From contig CM028910.1 of the NCBI GenBank assembly GCA_016801845.1, positions 9,308,629 through 9,372,628 of the forward strand: a stretch of 64,000 nucleotides of DNA, given 5' to 3'. The stretch is from Polydactylus sextarius (lineage: Eukaryota; Chordata; Actinopteri; Polynemidae). Of this stretch, positions 26,861 through 40,800 are shown piece after piece. A program made the translations under genes and the position numbers. The first letter of the stretch is position 1. Every line of letters begins with the position of its first letter. The notes beneath the pieces are model-generated. The model did not search any database and had not been told where the DNA came from. It was given only the letters and a program-made list of their open reading frames with translations.

Positions 26861-28439
26861 TCAAATGATAAAGGCCAAGACTGAGGCATATTCTAACTTA
26901 AGTAGTTATAGAGTAGATGCCATACAAAATGTACATCAATAAAAGTCAAATAAAGAAATGTGGAACAGCACAGAGTGGATTATAGCTATTCTGCATGTCA
27001 AGCTCAGGCTTTTAACATAACAAAGTGAGAGCATATTTATCATAATGTAGCCAACACGTAATGCAGCACTTTAACTCCATTTTACTCCTATTTGAATATA
27101 TATCGTCAACTTTTCATTACGTTGAGGTTCGTGTGGAGCCTCTTCACGTACAGCGTCTCTCCTTTAGACCAACACACCACGTTAAACCACAGGAGTAAAT
27201 AAACACTTGATGACATGTAATACATATAAGACTGAATATGAATATATGTAGTGTTAAACATATTGAAATTATCCATATACTTGTTTAATAGTCTGATTGT
27301 TTTTATAACTGGCGGATTTTGTTTATTACAGTAATCAGAGGTGTCTTTGTGTGTTGAAACACATTCTTTATTTTCACGTTGAGCTTTTTCCCAAATGTAT
27401 TTGTAACTTCTGTGTGTATGTAAACGTACATACATAGCACATATTATTATTTTACATAAAGAATCTGGCAATACATAAAATGCCAGATTCGTGTTCCTGC
27501 TGACTGCAAGTTACTAGCATTCACTGACAAGTGTTTTAATATTCACCTTATTAGATTTTTTGAGGTTGGGATGATTTTAGGTGAAGAGGAAGAGTTGATG
27601 TTTTGTTTAAAGGCTAGTGTGGAAACCTTTGCCTCAACCTAAACAACACGGGGTCAAATAATGCCCTTTGAAAGAGAAATGTGTTGCGACACTGTCAGCC
27701 TTAATCTGCAACTCTGTTCTGATATCCTGCTATGATAGGTTAGAGGAGGGAGGGTTGTGAGGGAAGTTTGCGATTATGAATCTTAAGTTTGCTCTAATCA
27801 CACCCTAGAGTAAATTACACAGCGATTTGAGCAGAATATTTTAAGTGGACCAACAGTTTCCTACTGAACAAAGAGAGAACAGACATTAAATAATAAAAAA
27901 ATTCCCTTTAAAAATAGTCTCAGAACTGCAGCATGGCTGACAGCTGCACAGGAAACCAAGCATTTTCAACACAGTAATCAAAAGGAAGTGAACTCATCCG
28001 ATATGAATCATAGGAGGAAATTCCTGTTCAACAGGAAACAGTTCCTGTTCATTCTGGACCTCACAACCTTAGACCCCAGTATTTGTGTGATTTATGTCTT
28101 CCAATAGAAAAGCCTTTTACGCTGCCAGTTAATTTTCTTGCAGACATAAATCCATTCAGGAAAAAGTTACACTGATAAAAAAAAAAATATCATGCTGATC
28201 TACTTAAACAAAATATAAAATGTGGCGACTTTTTTTCATCAAATTATTATGTAGGTCAAACAAGTGTTGTATACGTTACTTTTCTGTGGTCACTTTTTAA
28301 TGTTTTATAAACTTAATTTGACAAGTTTGAAAAATGTTTTTAACTGAAATCCACTTAAATCTTCACAATTTTCATATTACTTAAATTAAATGTTTGTGTC
28401 AATGTCATTTTTCAGTTAAATTTCCTTCTTATTAATCAA
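26861..28439. other. Non-coding, nothing recognised
   Basis: AT-rich; the minus frame at 27106-27471 has no known motif. Confidence 0.45.
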
Positions 28440-28640
28440 GTATTCATCTATTTTTATTCATCTTTTATTCTATTCATCTCCACGGTAAAGATCGTCTCAT
28501 CTGTGTCAGGATTTGAACCAGCGATCACTTCAAGATGTGCTCCAAAGCCATGTGCCATAACCACTCAGCTACCTGGACGCCAACCTGGAAACCCTCCCAT
28601 CTTCTACTGCTTTATCCTGCACTCACAGGTTTGTGGTTCA
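28440..28640 (-). mobile_element. tRNA-derived SINE head with adjoining repeat tail
   Basis: On the minus strand, 28590 down to about 28500 reads as a degenerate tRNA: an A-box-like TAGCTGAGTGGTTA and a B-box-like GGTTCAAATCC about 50 bp later, followed by an AT-rich tail. There is no clean cloverleaf and the arms are not complementary, so it is a SINE rather than a functional tRNA. The flanking 28597-28632 resembles the reverse of the ATAAGCGGTAGAAGATGG-type tail found on many fish L2/SINE repeats. Confidence 0.55.
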
Positions 28641-31160
28641 AAGCTGTATTCACACTTTACAGATTCCAACAGAGTTGTTCCAACAAGGTCATTGTTTGTT
28701 AAGAAGATTACCTGGGTTACGAAGATACATCTGAACAAAACTTTAAAACCTATAAACGACATAATTATGCAAAGATAAAAATGTAATTTTCTATTGTTAA
28801 TATTACAGATTCAGTCACGTTACGTTTACATCAGACCAGGTTTATTTCTTTCAGTGTAAGCTGACGTATTGTACATGTACATTTATATTCAAATTCTCTC
28901 CACTGTAAGATTGGTCCATGGAATGTGTTTAAATGACCGTCTCTAGATCTGAAAACTGAATTTGAATGTATTCGCTCACACTGTTCACTGCACTGAATCT
29001 AAGGAGAATATTTGATCAAGGTTCTTCACAGAGAACACAGTTTGACGAGACAGGAGGAAAAAAAAAACAGATAAATTATTTGGCGAAATCTGACAGAAAT
29101 CTTTTCTAGAAAAATGAAATAGAAATAAATATATGCAATTAATTACAGAAAAAAAAATCTAGTCAGGACTATTCAGACTGTTGGTCTCAGATTTTTCAAA
29201 CAATGGATGTAGAATCCAACATGGCTGCCCTGAACTAACACATACGTGCTGTATCCTGCACATGAAAATAGGAAACACTGATGCACATATACATGGACAG
29301 CAAAAGGTTCAAATTCAATGAATTCAAGGATATTTTGATCGAGATGTTCTTAGTTTTATAGACATTTGTTTTGCAGTGAATGTCTACAGCACAAAGTCTG
29401 TCAGAGAACTGACCTTCCAGGAAATGGGCTCTAAATTGAGCTAATTTTCCCGTCAACAATGGATGGAAAATTGTGGGAAAAAAATGTTTTTTCAAAACTT
29501 TTGGAATTAATTTAGAATGACCGTCCAAACTAAAAGCCTCAAACATGCAAACCCACAAAACCCTCACCCTTACTTTTGTTTGCTAATGGTGAATGTGGAT
29601 TCACCCAGTTCTACTGTTGTCAGTAAAATATATCTAAAAAAATGACTATTTCAAACACAGCATTATATCAACAATGCACTATTTGCTAACTGAGCCAGGG
29701 CGAAACTCTTAGCATACATTTTCTTGTTTCCAGACCTCAGGTTCCTTCACAATAAGAAATATAAGCAGTGCAAGGTCCTCTGCATACGCCTTCAGAGACC
29801 TGACTACAGTGTCATCAGGTCCACTTGGTTTTTGCAGATTGAGACTAATAAAAGCTGGTTTCATTTGACCTATGCTGCAGAGATCATTCTGTTTAAGTGG
29901 CTGAGGAGGCAGAAAAAGGATAGGGCTGAGGTACTGGTCCGTGCCTCAGCACAGAAAAAAAAACACACTGCAATGTAGCGTTCAGCAGATATGAGAACAT
30001 CAGTATTTGTTAAGAATTACAATTTCCCCTAAAAAGTCACAAAGTCTATTAAAACTGCTGTGTTTTACTTTAAAGTCTTTTGCTATCTGTTCATACCACA
30101 GCTTCCACTTATGGCCGCCTACGGGTGGTGTTAACCACTTAATACATGTTTATTTACTGCTTATAAATTTTAAATGGAGGGAGATAATGTGTTATCCAAT
30201 TGTGGTTGTTTTCTCCTAACATTTAAAGCAGTTTGTATACGGTGAATTACCATTTCAACAATGGAATTTAGGTCTTTGGATTCATAAACAGCACAACAGT
30301 CAGTGATGGTGAAACATGCCTCTTCTTTCTTTCAATGGGTCATTAAGTGACCTTTCATCTGCTGCTTTTCACAGCCCCATTGTTTGCACTCAGACGCATT
30401 ATTTGGACTCAAAAGCAGACATTTATGGTCACTGGAGCCCAGAAGAGCAACGATTGTTGTATTAGTGGAGATATTTCATATTTGTGAAGGTCATGTATGA
30501 AACAGCTTGTCCTTTAGTCTTATGGTTAAATATTTGTTGAATGTCAAGGTGAGAACAGATTAGTATTTCTGTGTAGGCGATTAAAATCCCAACAATAAAA
30601 AGGCAGATCTGAGAGGTTCTTCTCCTTGGATATCCATTGTAAGTGGCGTTTTATTATTTAAACTTTCATTTTTTTTAACGCTACCGACAGAATTTGATCA
30701 GGTCTGTGGTAGATGACATGGTTTCTCACCGTCATGGCTGAAAACTGAAATAACGTCCAGCGTGTTCATATCCAGCCGCACACAGTGAATATCATTATTC
30801 TTTTCTTCTTCTTTTTTGGCTTTTACTCTATTATTTACATAGTAAGTCTTAACCCTTCCCCCTCCTCTTTCGATGTTACAGGCCCTGATCTGAAAACATG
30901 CACATCATACAAAGTTTATGACTGTCAGCATGTTTGAAAACATGCTTATATTTCATGAGAGGCATCTATGTCCGTTGGCGTTTTGCTTCTTTCTGTTAAG
31001 AACCAAATATTCTCCCGCCGCTGCTCATGTCCCTCTGATGTTGTGGAATCAGATTTAATGTCTTCAATGTTTTTATTTTTCTTTAATTTGCAGTTTAAAC
31101 AACCACAGATCAAGATGTATAAATCAGCATATAAAAAACAGCAGTGGAGGTGGAGGTGGT
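28641..31160. other. Non-coding, nothing recognised
   Basis: AT-rich with short A runs. Frames such as 29235-29567 and 30968-31267 carry no recognised domain. Confidence 0.45.
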
Positions 31161-32430
31161 GGAGGTCACTGGCAACTCACAATGATTCTCTTTCAAATGG
31201 AGGAGGTGCGCGTGCCATTTGGAGTCACATACAGCATCAATTTAAAAGGGCACACTTATTTGATTAGCAGCCATGATGGGAAGCCCGGGAGAGGGTAAAG
31301 CATCCTTGATTGAAAGAGGAGAAATCACAACAAGTATATTGTGCCGAGCGGTGCCACTATGTCCAGGTATGTATGATATGCAGACGAGTTTGAACCACGA
31401 GATCTAAAATTTGACAGTAACCCATGAACAACACATGTAACCAACATAAGTGTGTCACTACTTATCTCTGTCTCTGTCTATAAAGTCTGACTTAAATAAC
31501 AACTACAGATATCTGACTTGATGCTAGCAACATGGATACTGTTGTTTAGATACTGTATGTTATGAAGAGAAGATTATTTTGCCCTTCATGTGCAGCTCCT
31601 CCAGAGGCACGAGCTGTGGGCTCCACCCCTCCGTCCCCATGTGCCAACACGTCAATCAGCTGTAATTGCCATCCTGGAGGAACAATATCAGGCTGTGGAG
31701 CTCTAACCACACAGATTCATTGCAACACCTAATCTGCTAATGAGCTCAGCATGGCTATTTTCAGCATTGCCGCAGACATCATAGCCATTGCTGTGGAAGC
31801 CTGGCGCGGCTTCCAGTGACAGCAGAGGACAGTTGGCCTGTTGGAGGAGGTACAAAGCAGACCTCAGCCTGCACGCTTCAGGACAGCACAGTCACTCCAG
31901 ATCCTGTTCGGAGGGACATGTGTGATCCCGGCAAATCACACATGCTGCTTAATATTCTGATTTCTGCGGCCACTTTTTCTTTCCCCTCACATGCTGCGTG
32001 GTGAAATCATAATATACATTCATGTGATCTAGATTAGAAACCGCGACTTCCATCGAGCTCACAAAAAAAAAAATCATCAGTGATCTTACAATCAAAGTGA
32101 ATAAATAATGCATCCAATAATTGACCAAAAAGAGACAAGTTTGTTTTCCAGCAGCTCTCTGGAGCTCCAAGTTTTGCTGTTCAAGAACAAAAGCAAGGAA
32201 AAAAAAAAAAAAGCAACACAAACAATCCTTAATGGAACTGATACAAGAGGCTTTTTAATTATCTAACTCAATCAGCTAAAGACCAGTGGATCAATGAATC
32301 CCCATTACACTCCCCAGCTCTGTGCCCAGACAGCAGCAGTTTACATCAGTTCAAACAGCAAGGCATGCTGCAGCTAAGTGACAGATTACAGGTTGTGGCT
32401 AATCTAATGCAGCCACAGCATTTGTACAGA
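31160..32430. promoter_or_regulatory. Enhancer-like non-coding blocks
   Basis: Three stretches (31170-31320, 31590-31830, 32220-32420) of complex sequence contain TTTGATTAGCAGCC, GCTGTAATTGCC, CTGCTAATGAGC and TTTTTAATTATC cores. Poly-A and AT-rich spacers separate them. Appearance only; conservation not tested. Confidence 0.3.
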
Positions 32431-35178
32431 GTACATCTTTAATTCAGACTGCAAGCTTCTCTCATTGTGACCATGTCACTTAACTAATACAACCTCCCTG
32501 AAATATTTATTGTCCCCTGAAGGTGATGTGACTTTAAATTTTGAGGTTTTTGTGAGAAAAAAAAAAAATGTAGGTAACCTACATTATGAGACAAGCAGAA
32601 AAAAAAATTTGAGGCCACATTTCAGACTGATTTCATCATAAAAACACAACGGACAGGAACATAAATAAATACAAAAGTTAATAGTGGGTCATCAAACCTA
32701 TTTTTGCTTCTCATTTTTTAATGTTATTTATTTAATGAAGAAAACATTAGAGTAGAAAGGCTTTCATGTTTAGCTGGTGCTGACCGTCACTTATTAATGC
32801 TGATTCTTTAATGGCTGAAGTGAATCTTTTAGCTGTTGTCTGGTAAATGTTTTGTGTGCAGGCTGGTGTCTGTGTTCAGCCAAAGAAGTGAAACATCGCT
32901 CTTCAACCACAAGTGGGCACACAGAGGCATGAGTCCATCTTTAGAGGAAGGACCAAGTTTGTTTGATTTCTTTTATTTTATTTCAGTGAGTATTTTACAC
33001 TGTGTCTACTTATTTCAATATGCTGGCTGCAACACTTCATGTTTAACGTTGCGCCTCTCTTTTTCTAACTGTAGTTAAATGTTGTCACCATCCAACTTCT
33101 CTCAATTACACATCTACATTTAATCTTTAGTTTTAACTGCCAACAATTTCAGTCTCTTGCAAACATTAAGACGTTAAACTTAATTATTTTCATGTTAAGA
33201 GCTTCAAAAGGTTTTGGATTCAGTAAGTACACTCGTTAGTGCATTCAGGTTTAAGAGAATCTCCAAGACATCTACTAATTTGTTTAACAATCTTAATTTT
33301 ACCTCTAAAGCACGTTGGTTGTGTAAGGACACAAACCTCTTTACGGTTACTTTAAAAGTTTGTACTGATACACTTGTTGACATGATGACAATATATAAAG
33401 CTGTATAAACTTGGGTAAGGTTCTTGTCATTGTTGACAGGTTTGTTATATGCTGTCCTAAATCCAGGCTGAGATGTCAAGATTGATGAATCAGACCAACT
33501 AAAGCGTCAAATAAAACAAAAAACATCTACTTTGTTGCTATAGTTCTCTACATACATGTAGCGTAGGTGGTTTAAGCGACGGGTGTATACCCATTGGATT
33601 ATGTTAGGGTTGAATTTCATCTTGTCGATTTTGCGTGCAGAATATTTTCAGCTGAGGATTGTTGAGGCCCAACATGTCGATCATGTTTGGATTGCACAGA
33701 GTTCAATATTTTTCCAGGAAATCATCATAATTCGGACGCGTTAACACCGACAAGGCACTGATGTCGCTGAATTCCCTCAATGTATTTCCATGTGGATTTA
33801 AATTGGGTGATTTTGGAAAGATAAAATAATGTAAAATGAATGTAAGATGAAATCAAATCAAAGTCAAATGCGCAGCATCTTACAGACGACAAAGCAGCGT
33901 GTGATATTGAACGACCAGCATTGGTTGCGTCTTCCCTCAGCCTCGGCGCAGAATTCGTTTCTCATTTGTAGGCATCCACACAATTATTTTGGGTAGTGCC
34001 AATTGAATATCTGATTGGGGTTATGAATTCAGAGGATTAATTTCACTGCAACAATGCATCAATTGTTTCCAGTAAGAGACACAGAGGCGGTGTTGTTGTT
34101 CAGTAAACTGATCATACACAGAGTGTACTAATGCTTCTGTGGTGGAATCCATTGATCTGCTGTCCCCTTGCATAGTACTTTCCTAATGATATCTGAGATG
34201 CCGCTGTTACAGAAACGGAGAGCAGCATTTCCCCAGCCCTCTAGAGCAATTTATTGTGGGAAGGTAATAATAAGTCTGTATTTGAAAAAATGGACTGGAT
34301 GAGCCCCTGTCTGAATGTGGGCTCCGAGACTGAAACCACAGCGGCTCGTGGTGGCACTGGGAGTCATTTTCAATCTCTCTTCAGAGGGAAACATCACTGA
34401 CTGCAAGAGGGCAGTTAAACAGAGACACTACATTGTACTCAGCGTTTTTGTGATGGCTATTTTATTCACTCTTAAATACTGTACAAAGTTAAATTTAAAT
34501 CGTTATTAAAGCATTTATAAATGTGGATTTACATGTATATACATTTATCAATTTTGTGATGTGCAAGTTCCACGTGTGGTCCTAGATGTCATTTAAAAAA
34601 AAGACACAGTGGGAATAAGGTAATAATTCTCAGTCTCTCAGTGAGTCCACGTTACAAAGATCATTATTTTTTCACCCTTAATTAAATTTACTTCACCTAC
34701 AAAGTGAGTGTTTTACTGAATCTGATTTTTTTTCACAAATCATTTCCAAGCTGTTCTGTTGATACAGTTAAAAGAAGAAAATCTTATCATCTGTTTGTGG
34801 TGGCAGCCAAGTCCGATGATAAAAATGACACAGCCAAGTGACATGCTGGGGAATTTTATTTGGTATTTGTTTAGTTGATAGACTGTCTTATGTTACTAAT
34901 ACAATCAGGGATTTGTCATGTAGTTGAAAATTTAATAAGCAACCAAAACCACTTTCAGCAAATGCATTTCCAAAGCTTGTTTTTTTTCCCCTCCCTGGGG
35001 TGAAGTGTGTCAGTGGTGCGGCAACAGCCACTGTATGGTAAACATAACACTGACACAAACCACAGTCAAGTTTCTGTCCATCGATCTTCAGTCATTAGCT
35101 ATGAGCTCATGGCGCCACTCAATGACCAGCAGGACTCTCAGGGTAATATAAGGATGAAACTCTGCTATTGATTCTCGT

Positions 35179-35179
<1 letters not shown>

Positions 35180-35210
<31 letters not shown>
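35180..35210. repeat. C8-T23 homopolymer tract
   Basis: Eight cytosines followed by 23 thymines; an all-pyrimidine strand. Confidence 0.95.
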
Positions 35211-36120
35211 GTGTCAAACACTCTTAATAGGGGGTGTCAAAAAATGCTGTGACCAAACCAGGAAACATAGTTCAACTGCAGCGACACCTTCGCTTTAGAC
35301 TGAAGGTCAGGATGTGATTCATTCTAAACCAGCAGGAAAAACAGACAGAGCTGCTCCTTTTAGTCCTTGGACTATATATATATAGGCCAAATTTTCTGAT
35401 TTGTATTGTGCACTGGTTATTGAAATTTTACAAGAAATTTGAAAAAAGGAAAAATAATTAAATAAGTAAATCAATGACATATGAATACATCTTAAGTTTT
35501 GAAACATTTAAGTTGTTGAGAAGAGTTTGACAAAGACTTCATTAAAACTGTATTAAAACCGTTATTCAACCATTTTGCCCATTTGATCATATTAACATTG
35601 GAATTTACTTTTCAGTGGCTGACAAAAGTTTTTTTTTTAATGTTAGTGCTTATGTTAGTTTGCTTCCTAAGGTTACTTTTTATGTTGTTAAAGGGTTTGA
35701 CAGCAAAAATGACAAAAAAAAAAAAAAAAGACAGCCGGAGATAGATTCAGATAACCCATAACGATGATCATTAACGATATAATAATCCCGGTATAATTGA
35801 CTTTTAAAAGAGCTGCCAGTCTAAATTCATGCAATAAACATCATGAAAAACCATCTCTGAGCATGAGCATTTCCAATAAAAAAAAAAATTCAGCGAAAAA
35901 AAGATAATTGCATGATTTCCTGACTTCCTGAGATCCATTATAGAAAAAACACTCACTTTCATTACACCAGACTTTGACATCATTTCAAGTTCTCATTTTA
36001 CAAAAAAAAGTGGAACTGGAATGGAGTACAGTTCAACCCCTGGGCTAATCGTGGGGCCTTTTATCTGTAGCAGAGAGAGAGAGTGTCTTTTGTCAGAAAC
36101 AGCACCCTGAGTCTGGAGTG

Positions 36121-36154
36121 AGGAGGAGGAGGAGGAGGAAGAGGAGGAGGAGGG
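36121..36154. repeat. (GGA)n trinucleotide tract
   Basis: About 11 GGA units with one AGA interruption, giving purine strand asymmetry. The serine-rich minus-strand frame across it is an artefact. Confidence 0.95.
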
Positions 36155-36689
36155 AGAGTTCTGGGCATTGTCTCTCCAGAGGACACTAATGGGTTTTGGT
36201 GTCATGTGTTTTTCACTCAACACTTGACACATGGAGCTGTTCTCCTTCAATCACTCCACTTTAATGTCCATTACGATGAGGTATGCCAAAGTAACAGGCT
36301 GACTTTTGGTCACTTAGATTGTCCTAAAATGAGAGTCTATTTTAAAGACATCCCTCCTTTTAAAGCTCCAACTCTTCCTTTGCATCTTTGCACACCAAGT
36401 TGTCTTGGTAACACACAGCCTCGCTGCATCTGGTGTTCATGTGACATTATTCTGTGGTTAAAAGTGTGTAACGTCGATGTCTGGCTGCCGGGGTACTTTT
36501 GTGTCTGTCCGTGTACGTATGTAACAAGAAACCATTGGTTGTAATTCTCTTTTCAAGACACTAGACTGTCTAATGAAGCCCTGAATGCCAATGAGAGTTG
36601 GATAGGAGGCTTCTCAGTATTTGGGGCAATAAAAGATGTATTCTATCCAAAGAAAAAAAAATACATTCTCCTGAAATACAACTTCTCTT

Positions 36690-37830
36690 TGTCCTCACCT
36701 GGCATGATTTAAATTATTGCTCCATCTCAGTAAAGTAGGACACTCCATACCTCCTAATCCATTAGGCAATTAAATTGGGAACTTAAAACATTGCTGCAGA
36801 TTTCAGCCGAGCAGTCGTAGTTCTGCGAGACAGAGAGCACTCGGGGGCAGTCCCTGAAACTTGAGTAGATGATTAAGTGCATTTCTGCTCCTGAGAAGAG
36901 ATTATGTCTTGTGCCAGTGCCCGAGTCAGAGGATGGAGCATGGCTGTGGAACTTGGCAATGGTCGAGGTACATTGAGATAATGATGTACCTGTCCTCAAC
37001 AATAACGCTAATCATATCTCACCTCTAGGGTATCGCTTTAAGGTCAGAACAAATTCACTACCATACATTAAGTCCTTGTATTGTTTTAATGAAGGTGCAT
37101 GGATTTGTGCCGCCACGGACCGCACTTCAACCTCAAATACCGCGCACGTATGAGCAACCTCCAAATCCTGACTCGCTTCTCACTTAACAGAAAAATATGC
37201 TGGAGTACTATACACCTCCGAACAACCAAATATTATGAGTAAGAAGATAGTGACACATAAGACCGCAGGCCCATTTTTAATGAATGTGAAACCTGGCCTG
37301 AGTTTACACTGGACCGCAGTCTAGCGCCCTAAAATTATAGCCATGTAACACCTTTCCACTCTGCACACTTGAATGTATGGGTCCACTGGAACAAGCATCT
37401 GTGTAGACGCCGGTGCCTGATGGGAGTTTTTTCATAGAGGGAGCCTCAGAGATATATTTATGTTTCTCCCACCATTACCAGAGCTTTAAATAATAAAGTA
37501 AAATAAATAGCATCCATTAAACTGATCACATTGTGCTAACTCAAATTGTGTTTATTATGCTAATGGTACATGAAATTAAGAAAAAGACCTTGATGCCAGT
37601 GGATTTAATTAATGGGCTTTGCGAAAGGCACTGAGACATAATTCATTTCTGAGTAAGTAAGTCTCATTTGCAGTTCCATGGGTCCTCATGCCACTGATTG
37701 CCTGAGTTATTCTTGCAGATGTGCTGCTCACAGCATGTCCCTCCATTAGAAATGAACACCTCATTATATAAACTACCTAATTAAACATAATACAGCTCCG
37801 CATTGACTCATTAATGCGTAGCCTTCTTTT
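36690..37830. promoter_or_regulatory. Enhancer-like non-coding blocks
   Basis: 36,700-37,010 and 37,540-37,830 have many homeodomain-type sites (TTTAAATTATTGC, GGCAATTAAATTGG, TGCTAATGG, GGATTTAATTAATGGG, ACCTAATTAAAC, CATTAATGCG) in non-repetitive text. This is the densest such cluster in the first 40 kb. Conservation not tested. Confidence 0.35.
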
Positions 37831-40800
37831 CTCTGAAGGAAAGAATGTGAGGGGGGGAGTGGGGGAGCGAGAAAGAGAGAGGCAGAGATAAAGCAAATGA
37901 GAGATAGAGGGAGAAGAAAAGGCGCTGTGAACAGTGCAGGCGAGTCCACTGTACCCCCATCGTCCTGAATAGGATCTACACCTTTTCACAAATTTAAGTC
38001 ATTGTTGCAAACACAATAAAAATGTAATGAAAACATTGGTTATAGTGACACTACTGCTGAATGGTGCTTTTGCTCTCTCACTGACAGTTTGTTATATTTG
38101 ATGTAAAATTTTCAGACAAACTGGATGTCACCTGTGCATCGGTAACTACCGAAGGTTAAAAATCCTGGACAAGATAAACTTAGTTCCTAGATGAAAACGA
38201 AAAAGGCAAACTTTTTCACACTGAGGCAGAAAGAGAGATCAGTGAGTAAAAGTGAAGCCAACCTCGTCCATTCACCCCCCGCTCACCCCCTGTGGCTCTA
38301 TCACCCCGAAAACCTAAAGCAAACACTGCCTGCATAAGCCTCAATAATTCAATGGTAATAAAAAAAGACACTGGGATATATAAGCACTGCGAGTCCTGCA
38401 GAGTCATCAGTCGCTGACATGAAAACACGACACTCCATTCATTGCTTGTGCCGTGTGAACGTTTTTTGTTTTTTTTACATCTGGTTTCAGGGTTTAGTTT
38501 AGATTCAATTAGAAGAGATGAGATTTGGAATATAGGAGAAGAGAGCAAATCTGGCCAATGCCAGTCCTCACAGGAGACTTTACAAATGTGTGAGTGCACA
38601 CTCATCACGAGTGAGTCGATGAGTTTGATGTAGTATTGTAATCTGTGTGACAACTAGACAAAATAAAGGATACAGACTGGGCTCCGACAGAAGCTACCTT
38701 GCAATTAATGGATGTTTTTTTGCCAAACTTTTGTGTCCAAGCCTTTTAAATGTGTAATTTCCTTCACTTACATTTCTATGAATATTTATGTGAATGTCTA
38801 CACAATAAACTCAGTAATTAAAATCCATCATAACACATTTCTAACTCACAGTTTCCCCTCTTAGAAAAGTCGGTGTGTGCTAATTTGAATAAGCTGAATA
38901 ATGACCTCCTTTAACCTGATCAAATCAATACTTTGTCATTTAGATCACATCAGATATGTGTTTCATCTAAGAGCCAATAAATGAGTAAAAGTTGAACAGA
39001 CTTTTCTGTTTCTTCTGTTTCTAAAAAAAAAAAACAATCACTTTATGGTCCAAGAATAGCAAGAAAAAGATGCCCTATTTCTTCAAAGTCTTTCTAAAAA
39101 TAAGCACTCGTAACAATCAGAAAATATTTTGGATGGGAAAAAGTTATGACTTGACGACTTGACAAGAAGCACAGTCTTAGCTCATATAAATCCTGATCAC
39201 ATGAATCCATAACAATTTAATAAAAGTATAAATGTATAAACCTGCCACACTACATCTAGCGTTTACATTGAGGGAATGAATGAATCGTGACACCAGGGAA
39301 AGTCTGCGAAGAACATTTTCAGAAAATCAAACTCATTACCACCACTTCTCTGTGCACTACATGGTCCTGATTCAGAAAGATTAATCTCCCTACTTCTACC
39401 TGTGATTACAACGCAAGCTGTCACAATTCTGTAAAATTGGAGAAGCCACAAGTGATGTAAGCTCCATGTTTTTGATTTCACATCAGATTATTGTAGCTCA
39501 CCTTTAATCTTTGCACATGTCACCTCTTCCTCTGCCACCGTTAACAGCAAATCAAGTCAACAGAGGCTACGACCAACAAGTTATCAGCTGCACACTGAGC
39601 AAAAAGCTGTTGCTAACTCTTCATCCACCACTGCATCAAGATAGAACTGTGAAACCTAATTTGTTAATAATACTGAGAGACTATAACACTTAAGACAGTA
39701 ATTCTTCCACCACAGGAGCTCAGTAATTCTGCAGAGTGACATTAGTAATCCACATAAAAAATGAATGCAACATTAATAGTTAAATGTATTACTTAATACT
39801 CATTTCCGTTCCTGAGGGAAAGATGAAGAAAACAGCCACATGCTGCTCTTCTCACTACACTGACTAGATCAAATGCAACTGTCATGAGGATGCACACAAC
39901 ACGTGTCCATTATAAAAGATGTATTATTCAATTTGCAACAGACATTCATAACTAATCTTTAAAACTAATATATTTATATATCGCTATTAAATTGCCATTA
40001 TTTGTGAACTTCAAGATAACTAGTGGACACGCTGAACAGACAATTATTAATGGATGATGTTACCAGTGATTGAACTCGACTCATGTCGCAGCTCAACTCA
40101 GAATTTTTTTAATCTGTGACTTCAACAAGGAACGAAGATCAATCAAACTGAAGCAAACAAATCAAACTGAAGCAGAGAAACACGAAGAACTGACAATGTG
40201 GTGTCAGAAAAGAATGATACTTGAGATCATCTAATTCACATACAAAACCACAACACAAAAGAGGAGCAGACAGAGATGCAGCACCATCCAAATCACTGGA
40301 GTTTTGCAAAGAAATGCAAGTCAGCGTTAATACTAATGTACTTAAGACGCTAATGTTTAGCTAATGTTACTTTAACAGCTAACAATCTTTGCTAGTTGGT
40401 TAATTAAATGACTGAGGTTACAGTTATTCATAGCTATGATGAATACATCTGATACTACCAGTACAGACTTTTCAGAACTAACGTGACCCCATTACCTAAA
40501 GTCTTCACATCACATTTTAAAATAACGGACGATAAAAAAAAGGTTCAGACGCAGGAAGTTTCCGTTATTTAGTTTAACGAAACCTGACAACCACTGTCTC
40601 GCTAAATGGTCAATAACTAGTTCAGTTAAATGTGAGTTTTCACATCCAGATCCAGACATGAGACTTTTAGTGAGTGTTTCTCCTCATTTGACTGATGTTG
40701 AACAAACTGAAAAAAAATACTGTTTCTGCTGTCAAAAACAGAGAAGTGGTCCATATCTGATGAGGTCAGTCTGACTGAAAAATACATTAATAACCATAGG

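Larger units (their letters stand above)
32431..36690. other. Non-coding; one enhancer-like stretch
   Basis: 33,850-34,110 (TGCCAATTGAATATCTGATT, AGGATTAATTTC, ACAATGCATCAATTG) is regulatory-looking. The rest is AT-rich with homopolymers and the GGA tract. No coding exon recognised. Confidence 0.35.

Noticed and set aside
28500..28590. Functional tRNA gene
   Set aside because: A- and B-box-like text is present but the stems do not pair properly, so SINE is the better call.
38216..38653. 145-codon minus-strand frame
   Set aside because: No domain or splice context seen; consistent with chance.
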